From Pleodorina starrii (lineage: Eukaryota > Chlorophyta > Chlorophyceae > Chlamydomonadales > Volvocaceae): a DNA stretch of 64,000 nt. A program made the translations under genes and the position numbers. Positions 57,439-64,000 of this stretch are shown here, piece by piece. Each line of letters starts with the position of its first letter. Position 1 is the first letter of the stretch. Below the pieces are notes generated by a model, which saw nothing but the letters and a program-made list of their open reading frames with translations, ran no database searches and had not been told where the DNA came from. The stretch covers positions 620,001 to 684,000 of the forward strand of contig BRXU01000023.1 of assembly GCA_030267565.1 (NCBI GenBank), written 5' to 3'.

Positions 57439-59343
57439 ATGGTTTGGGCCGCTCCAGAGCCTGTCGACGATATCGCGCCGGGCATCGACTCCGTGCGTGC
57501 CAAGCCGCTGAAGAAGCGCTGCGGCTCCCGTGCCGGCCTTTCACGCTACTACAGCAGCAAGAGCCAATCCTTCTCCTCCCTGGACTTGGTGCAGTGCACG
57601 CCGTTCGGCACATCGGCCCTCGCGCTGGCCAAGCGGCCGTCTAGCTTTGACCTGATGCGCACCTCCCCACGAGCCGCCGCCGCCGCAGCTGCCGCCGCCG
57701 CCGCAGCAGCAGCAGGTGTCGGCAACGGCGGCCTCATCCACGCGCGCTCCGCAAGCCTGCGCAGCGGAAACTGCAGTGAGGAAACTGCGGCGGCGGTGAT
57801 GTGTGGCATGAGCGCAGCGAACGAGGAAGACGAGGACGATGACCACGACGGGGATGACGGCTGCGGCCGCTGCCACGACCCATGCAATGACACGATCTTC
57901 GCCGACCCGGCGGACGCCTTCATGAGCCCCGAGGGCAGCCCCAGCGCATCCCCGCTTCAGCTGTACGACAGCTGCTGCAGCCTGTCCGGCGGCGGCATGG
58001 TGCCGTACCAACAACAGCGCCAGTTTCAGCTAACCAACGAGTATTTGACGCACTTGTCGGTCCTGCTGCCGCTGCAGCACACCAACTCGTTCTCCTCGGG
58101 CGGCGGCGGCGACGGCGGCGGCGGCGGCCTGAGCCACGCCTTTAGCGGCAGTTGCCGGAGCGCCAGCAGCTGCGGCAGCGTCTTCAGCGGCGGCGGCCAG
58201 GTCCACAGCTGCGGCGGCGGCGGCGGCGGCGGCGGCGATGGCAGCGGCAGCGGCAGCTCCGCGGCATCTTGCAGCGACAGAGTAATCGCCGCCGCGGCGG
58301 CGGCGCGGGTTTGGCAGCCCGCTGCGACGCACGTCGCCGCCGCGTCGTACAACGGCGGCGGCGGTGGCGGCGGCTGCGGCTGTTTTGCGATGGAGCCCTG
58401 CCGGGCGCAGGAGCAACACCAGCAGCAGCAGCAACACCAGCAGGGCCACATCCCGGCCGCCGCCGCAGCCGCCGCGCCGCTGAACTTGGAGGCGGCATCC
58501 AGGGCGCTGCTGCACCCTTGCCGTAGCGACCTGAGCGCCGAGGCGGGGTGCTATTGGCTCTCGAATGCCGGAAACGACATTAGCAAGAGCGCCGGCGGCG
58601 GCGGCGCCGCCCCCGCAGCTGCTGCCGCCGGTGGCGGCTTGGGTTGCAGCCGCTCACGAAACTGCCTCAGCGCCGGTGGATTCATGGCCGCAGCTTCCGG
58701 CTGCGGCGCGGCAGCGACAGCCGCCGCCGCCGCAAGGCCGACGGCCATGCCGTCGTGCGCCGCCGTTGCCGCCGCCGGCGGCGGCGGCGGGAGCTCTTCC
58801 TCGCTCGGGCGGAAGCTGGGCCTGGGGCTGGGCCTCGCGCACCGGCGGCTGCGCGCCGGGGGGCAGGCAGCGGGCCTGGCGGGTCTCTGTGGCTCGGGCC
58901 GTCAAGCCGCGGGAGGCGTCTGGGCCTCGGCTGAGGAGTTGATTGCGGCGCTGTCGCTGAGTGATCGGCATTCGCAGCGCCAGCAACCCGCGTCGTCGCG
59001 CCGGGGAGCCGCTGAGCCGTCGCACCCGGGAGCCTGCCTCGGCGGCGGCGGCGGCGGCGGCAGCGGGCCTTGCTGCGATGGGTCGTACGAGCAGCGGCCG
59101 CCGCGGTGCCAGCAGGTGCAGGAGCAGAAACAAGGAGGGCCGTGTCCCGTTGAGCAAGGCGGCAGGCACCCAGCGCTGCAGCAGCTCATGCACCAACAGC
59201 AGCAACAGCACCAGGAAAGGTTGTATCTGCAGCACTTGCAGCAGGAGCAGCAACAGCAGCAGCAGTGGCTCTGCGGCTCGGCCCCGTCAGCCTCCCTTAC
59301 ATCTTTTGGACGCTTCAGCAGCGTTGGAGATGGGTGCTTCTAG
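57439..59343 (+). CDS. Low-complexity protein with an OXS3-like N-terminal motif, intronless
   Basis: A single open frame of 634 codons starting at ATG 57439. Near residues 23-50 it reads KPLKKRCGSRAGLSRYYSSK followed by SQSFSSL. Then come SALALAKRPSSFDLMRTSP, which resembles the LS-x-Y-x-x-KS-x-SFtSL and downstream DLAK motifs of plant OXIDATIVE STRESS 3 (OXS3) proteins. OXS3 proteins are nuclear, chromatin-associated stress-tolerance factors. The remainder is mostly disordered Ala, Gly, Ser and Gln runs, an acidic EEDEDDDHDGDD patch at about residue 130, and a Gln-rich C-terminus (QQQQQHQERLYLQHLQQEQQ). Codon use is strongly GC-biased, like the other genes. The family link is inference from a short motif, but the coding status is well supported by length and composition. 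Confidence 0.75.
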   Translation: MVWAAPEPVDDIAPGIDSVRAKPLKKRCGSRAGLSRYYSSKSQSFSSLDLVQCTPFGTSALALAKRPSSFDLMRTSPRAAAAAAAAAAAAAAGVGNGGLIHARSASLRSGNCSEETAAAVMCGMSAANEEDEDDDHDGDDGCGRCHDPCNDTIFADPADAFMSPEGSPSASPLQLYDSCCSLSGGGMVPYQQQRQFQLTNEYLTHLSVLLPLQHTNSFSSGGGGDGGGGGLSHAFSGSCRSASSCGSVFSGGGQVHSCGGGGGGGGDGSGSGSSAASCSDRVIAAAAAARVWQPAATHVAAASYNGGGGGGGCGCFAMEPCRAQEQHQQQQQHQQGHIPAAAAAAAPLNLEAASRALLHPCRSDLSAEAGCYWLSNAGNDISKSAGGGGAAPAAAAAGGGLGCSRSRNCLSAGGFMAAASGCGAAATAAAAARPTAMPSCAAVAAAGGGGGSSSSLGRKLGLGLGLAHRRLRAGGQAAGLAGLCGSGRQAAGGVWASAEELIAALSLSDRHSQRQQPASSRRGAAEPSHPGACLGGGGGGGSGPCCDGSYEQRPPRCQQVQEQKQGGPCPVEQGGRHPALQQLMHQQQQQHQERLYLQHLQQEQQQQQQWLCGSAPSASLTSFGRFSSVGDGCF

Positions 59344-61986
59344 CCCATGCTGATGGTGGGCGGTAGTGTGTGGTGGCGTGTGGTGGTGTGGTCCCCGGGC
59401 TCGCTTTGCTTTGCTTCGGGGGTTTCAGCTGCCGCTTGCCAGTCTGGCCCCCTCCCATCACTCCCCGTGGGGGTTGGGAGCTGGCTGCCTTTGCGCTCGT
59501 CTTCTTTTGAGCGGAGGGTGTGTGTGTGCGCGAGAGAGAAAGGGATAGGCGGTGCAGGAGAGACAGGAGCGGGCGAATGCCCTCCCTCCCTCCATGCGAA
59601 CCACCTCGTCACGCCGCGCCTGCGCGGGGTTGGTCCGAGGACGCCTGTGCGTTTGTGCGTTTGCGAGTGAGAGAGACAAAGAAAGAGGGAAAGAGAAGAT
59701 TATGTCTTGGGAGTGAGGTACCTGATGACAACCAAGTTGCGTCTGCTGCCACGTCTGCTGCCTGTCGTTCGAAGCCGGGGTTGTCTCACCGGGGTGATGG
59801 GGCAGCCCGAGTGGGTTTGGGTTTGAGGAGCCCGCGAGAGCAGTAGCGGTGTACGGGGTACGGAGTACGACGACGGGCCTTGCCGTCACAATGACGGGCG
59901 GCGCGCGGCAGCCGCGGAGACGGGAGAACGGGGACGGGGCTCCATATGCGCGAAGAGATGATTCGTTCGCCCGTGATGCGGCACAGACAACGCCGAGTGC
60001 CTGTAGGGAGCCTCCGCCCTAACTGCACTTGTGTGTGTGTGTGCGTCTGCCTGAGCTTGAGCTTGTGTGTGTGTGTGTGTGCGTTGCGCGCCCCGCTCGT
60101 TCCGGTTAGCAGTAGTAGTAAATGTCCAAGAGCGGAATGCCTCTGATATCATCTGATATCATCATCTGATCTGATCTGGTCTCGCTGTCTTTCGCGCATC
60201 TCTCGACGAAACGAGGGGAACAGTGCGCGTTCTTTTGAATAGGGACAGAACGGGACCGGAACGGGACGGGACCGGGGGAGTGTGCCGGTATCCCGCCGGG
60301 TCTCTGGTGGGCCCTCGTGTTCGGGTCGGAGCCTCGAGGTGGGCGGGCCGTGCCGTTGGAGCACGCGCGTGCGCCCGAGACTGTTGGCATCTTGTCATTG
60401 CTGAGGGGGTGGGACCCCGGCTTCGGTGGTTTCTAAAAGGGGGCCGCAGGGTCTCATTGAATCGTGTGTGTGCGTGACGGCCGCGCCCGCCCCCGCTTGC
60501 GGCGGCTCGCGCTCTCCCTCCACATCCTCCTCGCACTCTCGCGGCTTCCTTGTCCTGTGCTGTGCTGTGCTGCCCGGTGTCCGCCGCCCGCGTTTTGGCC
60601 ATCCGTCGTCCGGTTGGGGGGATGTGCATGTGTGCATACGTGTGTGTATGTGTGGATACGGTACGTGGGATCGCAGTCTGAGGCTCGAGGCCCAGCCAAC
60701 CAGTCGGCTCAACTCACGGGCCAGCCAGCCAGAACATAACCAGCCCGAAGGAGAGCGCTGTTTCCGTAGAAGACCCGTAGAAGACGTTATGGCGGGCGAG
60801 GCGGAAACTGAAGCTATGTCGTACGTCCTGTACAGAGTGTCGTACGGCAGCAGTGTGCCGCGTCGTGTTATACTTGCGAGCGCGGCGTGCACTCGGCTGC
60901 GCGGGCCGGCAACATGGAATTGAAATTGCCAACAACAGGTGTGATCTGTGTGTGATGATGTTGAGCGGCGAAACGCGCTCTCTCTAGCGCGCGCTTTGCG
61001 TTGCCTTTTTCGTTGCATCAAGAATGGTGGTGCCCTGTGCAGCATGATCCGGTTCGTCTTCATGGAAGTCGTGTCTGGCGGGGTCCGGGGCTCCTCCCCC
61101 TTTGCGAAGAGCTCGCGGCTGGGCGGGCCGCGTGTCCCCTCTCTGGTCTGTTCCGGTCCGGTCCGGCCCGGTTGGGGCGCGTTCATGCGGGGGACGGTCT
61201 TGGCTCAGTTGTCGTTGCAGTAGGCTGCAGACGTTCCGAAGGCCGGCAGAGTAAGCTGACGGGGGGTTACCGGTATGTGCTTGATCTTGCCTTGTCTCGC
61301 CTTGTGTGCGCGTGCACGCGTATGCGCGCGTTTTTCGGCGGTGTGTGTGCCTGTCGGTCAATCGGTCAGTCGTTTATGGCGGCGTGTGCGCAGCGCGAGA
61401 GGCGCCCGATGCTGTTGTGTGTACTACCGTAACTGACAGACAAACGCGCACTCGAGGGTCATGGCCTGTCCACAAAACAAACCAACCGTATATTTACATT
61501 CGTGTTTTTTTGGCTTTGCAGTCAGTCCGGCCTTTGTGGCAGCCCCGGCGTAGGGGAGGGCTCCTCCGGGGGAGCTCTCCGTCGTCACCGCCGCCGCCGC
61601 TGCTCGCGAGCCGGCGTGTGTTCTTGTCGCGGCATTGTTGCACTCGACGGTTTCATGTGCGCATTCGTTGTCGGGTCTTCCCGGGGGCGGGCGGGGTTAC
61701 AGACAGTTCAACTGATTGGCGGGTTTCATGTTAATGATCGGTTCGGTGGGAAAGAGCAGAGTACGGTACATGGCACACTGGATAAGACGCGGCGGTCTTA
61801 GGACGCCCAGCGGGTGGGGTGGGGTGAGGTGGGGGCCGACACGGTCTGCGGCTCGTGTGTTGTATTGCGTTGCGTTATATTACCTTGAGGTGACACTGCC
61901 GTGTTTTTGTGTGGGGGCGGGCGTGCCTCGTGCAGAGCACGCGGCATGCGCGCATAATCAAAAACCAAGTGCATCCATCCATCCAG

Positions 61987-61991
61987 TTACA
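61987..61991 (-). terminator. Candidate polyadenylation signal for the MIF gene
   Basis: Minus-strand TGTAA about 750 bases past the MIF stop codon. Confidence 0.4.
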
Positions 61992-62157
61992 GATCTTTTT
62001 TACACAATTTATATTGTTGAAAATGTTGACTCTTGGGCCAGCTACCGCGTGTCGCGCGTACGGCACCTTGGGACGAGCCAGGATCTGCCGTACCAGGGCA
62101 ACTCCCGTTCATCAACCTACTGATGACGACGATGTCTACACATTATGTGTATGTGTA

Positions 62158-62162
62158 TGTAA
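62158..62162 (+). terminator. Candidate polyadenylation signal for the OXS3-like gene
   Basis: TGTAA in gtatgtaaggc. It lies beyond the minus-strand signal at 61987, so the two 3' UTRs would overlap by about 170 bases. Confidence 0.35.
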
Positions 62163-62741
62163 GGCAATGCGCAGTATATAAATATATGTGCGTGTACTCA
62201 GTAGGTATCTCGCCTGCTCGGCAAGGGACCGCCGCCAGCCTCTCGAAAGGACAGGGGATGCCAACAACCCACAACCACTACCGCCCAGCGTGCCTCGCCT
62301 CGCCTCAGCCATTCTCCAGCTTCATTCCGCCCCACCCCAGTGCGCCTCAGCCCAACTCCCGCCCCTCACCCTGGGTGGCCCCCCCAGGCGCGAACCAAGA
62401 GCGGGGCTGTCCGGCTGCAGCCTCACCGCTGCCACACATACCGGTAGCTCCCTACTCGTAGGGCCGACCTGCCTGACTCCCCGGCTTACCCGTCCTGCCT
62501 GCCTGCCTGCCTGCCTGCCTGGCTGGCTGGCTGGGTGCCCCGGCATGCCCAGTTGCGGTCCGTGATCGCCATCGCCCCTCTCTGCCCTCTCTGCTTTCGC
62601 TTCCGTGCAGCACCATCCTCATGCGCGCCCCGACCGGTAAGCCCCAGGCAGGCTGATGGCCCCAGGCAGGCTGATGATGGCTGGCAGCTGGATCCTGTGG
62701 ATTTTGTATGCCTTTATATTATCTTGTGGATCTTGTTGGAT

Positions 62742-63103
62742 CTAAGCGAAGGTGGAGCCGTTCCAGCCCACGTCCGAGGCCTTGGCGTCCGAGAACTGCC
62801 CATGCTCAATGTGCGACAGCGTGGGGAGCAACGGCGGTGGCAGGGGTCAGGGGTCAGGGGGTTCCGGAGTCAGGAGTCAGGGGGTTCCGGAGCACATGTC
62901 AGGAGGATGACGGGTCCGAGGCGCTGAGGGTCGGCCGCTGCCCTTTTTGACCCCATCCCCCTCTGACCCAACGCTCGCCCCCGCCCCCCGGCCCCCTGTT
63001 CCCATCCCTTGCATCCCGTACGGCACCCCGGTCCCTTCCAACAGAGGGCCAGAGGACCGCGTCGCCCTCCGTCACCCCCAACCCACGCTTTCGGTTGACT
63101 CGA

Positions 63104-63173
<70 letters not shown>

Positions 63174-64000
63174 GCAAAACGCACACTGCAGCTCCTCCCC
63201 ACCACTACTTCCGTATCACCACCACCACCTCCAGGCCACCACCTCCACCACCACCTCCAGACCAGCACCCAGCCACCCACCTCGATGTAAACTCGTGCGG
63301 CAGGGACGCCCAGCTGGCTGGACAGCACCTCACAGATCGCAGCGGAGATCTAGCGGCGTGGTAGCGGCAGCAGCAGTAGCAGCAGCAGCAGAAGCGGCAA
63401 GGAGGTCAGGGGGGAGTGAGAGGGCGTGGACGGGGACGGGCGGTGGAGCCGCTGCGGCCCCTCCCCGTCATTTATAGGCCCCCCCTGGAGAGGTGCCGCT
63501 GCGCCGGCTCACCGCTTTGTTCTTGTCGCCGCCGATGGAGCCAATTGACATGAGGTATCCGAAGGCGCACGGCTCCTCGCTGCCGCCGTAAATCATGGGC
63601 TTGTCGGTCGTGAGGCTGCACATCACCCACTGCGTACGGCATGAGCACAGTGATAGTACGCGCCCGCACGGCGCAGTACAGGCATCGCACAGGCGGTGCG
63701 GGGCCACAAAGGGTAAGTCAACGCTTAGGGTGCGGGGAGACGTGCCTTACACGGTGCCAGGGCAAGGTGGGGCGTACCTGCTCCGGCTTGCCAACGGACT
63801 TTGAGACTGCTTTACTCAGAGCTTTCAGGACATCGGAACTTGTCACGCGATCTCCCGGCACTGCAAAGGGCCCGGAGCAAAGGGCCCAATCCAGGGTCGA
63901 CGATTGAGCGTTTGAGTGAAACAAAAGGGCGATGAACCACCAACATGGAAACAGTCGGTCATAAAGCTTACGAAATGCATGTTAATCAGTTGCTCACCGT
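62742..64000 (-). CDS. MIF: MIF-type tautomerase (macrophage migration inhibitory factor homologue), partial 5' end
   Basis: Exons in transcript order: last three bases of exon 1 at 63998-64000, then 63778-63860, 63513-63629, 63281-63349, 62742-62795. The visible part encodes about 106 residues; the family is about 115. Landmarks: VTSSDVLKALSKAVSKSVGK, KPMIYGGSEEPCAFGYLMSI, ICEVLSSQLGVPAARVYIE and the C-terminus FSDAKASDVGWNGSTFA. MIF proteins are small trimeric keto-enol tautomerases whose catalytic residue is Pro after the initiator Met; that residue lies outside the window. The minus-strand bases ACG|GTGAGC at the very edge are a splice donor whose phase (one base left over) matches the two-base start of exon 2, placing the rest of exon 1 beyond 64000. 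Confidence 0.93.
63107..63170. repeat. TC dinucleotide repeat, 32 copies
   Basis: A perfect run in the last MIF intron (62796-63280). GA-rich on the coding strand. Confidence 0.97.

Larger units (their letters stand above)
59344..62741. other. Convergent 3' region between the OXS3-like and MIF genes
   Basis: About 3.4 kb with no exon-like block that I recognise. It is TG-rich around 60030-60085 and has small GATATCATCT repeats near 60146-60180. The only plus-strand TGTAA lies at 62158, implying a 2.8-kb 3' UTR for the OXS3-like gene, or an unseen non-coding transcript. Confidence 0.5.

Overview
The window is nuclear DNA from a green alga, most likely a volvocine (Chlamydomonas/Volvox lineage). 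It has GC-rich exons broken by many short GT-AG introns, Ala/Gly/Gln homopolymer expansions inside proteins, TGTAA polyadenylation motifs 3' of several genes, a pherophorin, and an alternative oxidase head-to-head with an NRT2 nitrate transporter, a pairing I recall from C. reinhardtii. There is no bacterial gene organisation. I rebuilt exon chains by hand from splice motifs, intron phase and protein-family similarity. Every complete chain closes in frame with a total length divisible by three, which is good internal support, but none has been tested against transcripts or databases.

Layout. (1) 448-9506 (+): receptor-like Ser/Thr kinase with signal peptide, ectodomain, one membrane span and a TKL-type kinase domain carrying a ~290-residue insertion. 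(2) 13491-14827 (+): small sulfotransferase-family protein with a C-terminal hydrophobic tail. (3) 16854-21758 (-): HEAT-repeat dynein axonemal assembly factor 5 (DNAAF5/HEATR2). (4) 23610-26103 (-): mitochondrial alternative oxidase. (5) 27121-31113 (+): NRT2 nitrate transporter, divergent from the oxidase across ~1 kb. (6) 34358-41511 (-): RUS/DUF647 protein with a long His-rich insertion. (7) 42088-43988 (-): small single-domain pherophorin. (8) 45489-54591 (+): SGNH/GDSL-type hydrolase of at least 16 exons whose introns are packed with tandem repeats. (9) 57439-59343 (+): intronless protein with an OXS3-like N-terminal motif. (10) 62742-64000 (-): MIF-type tautomerase, cut by the window edge three bases into its first exon.

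Functional links: AOX and NRT2 plausibly share a nitrate-responsive control region. Pherophorin and the SGNH hydrolase (both secretory, divergent) may both act at the cell wall or extracellular matrix. The other genes look like ordinary neighbours. The most unusual feature is the intron repeat landscape. Several introns carry tandem arrays that begin at, or copy, a splice site. The clearest is a 9 x 17-bp array in RUS intron 2 whose unit contains the preceding exon's 5' splice site. The SGNH gene holds two pentanucleotide arrays whose G-rich strands lie on opposite strands. I saw no tRNA, rRNA, CRISPR array or intact transposon.
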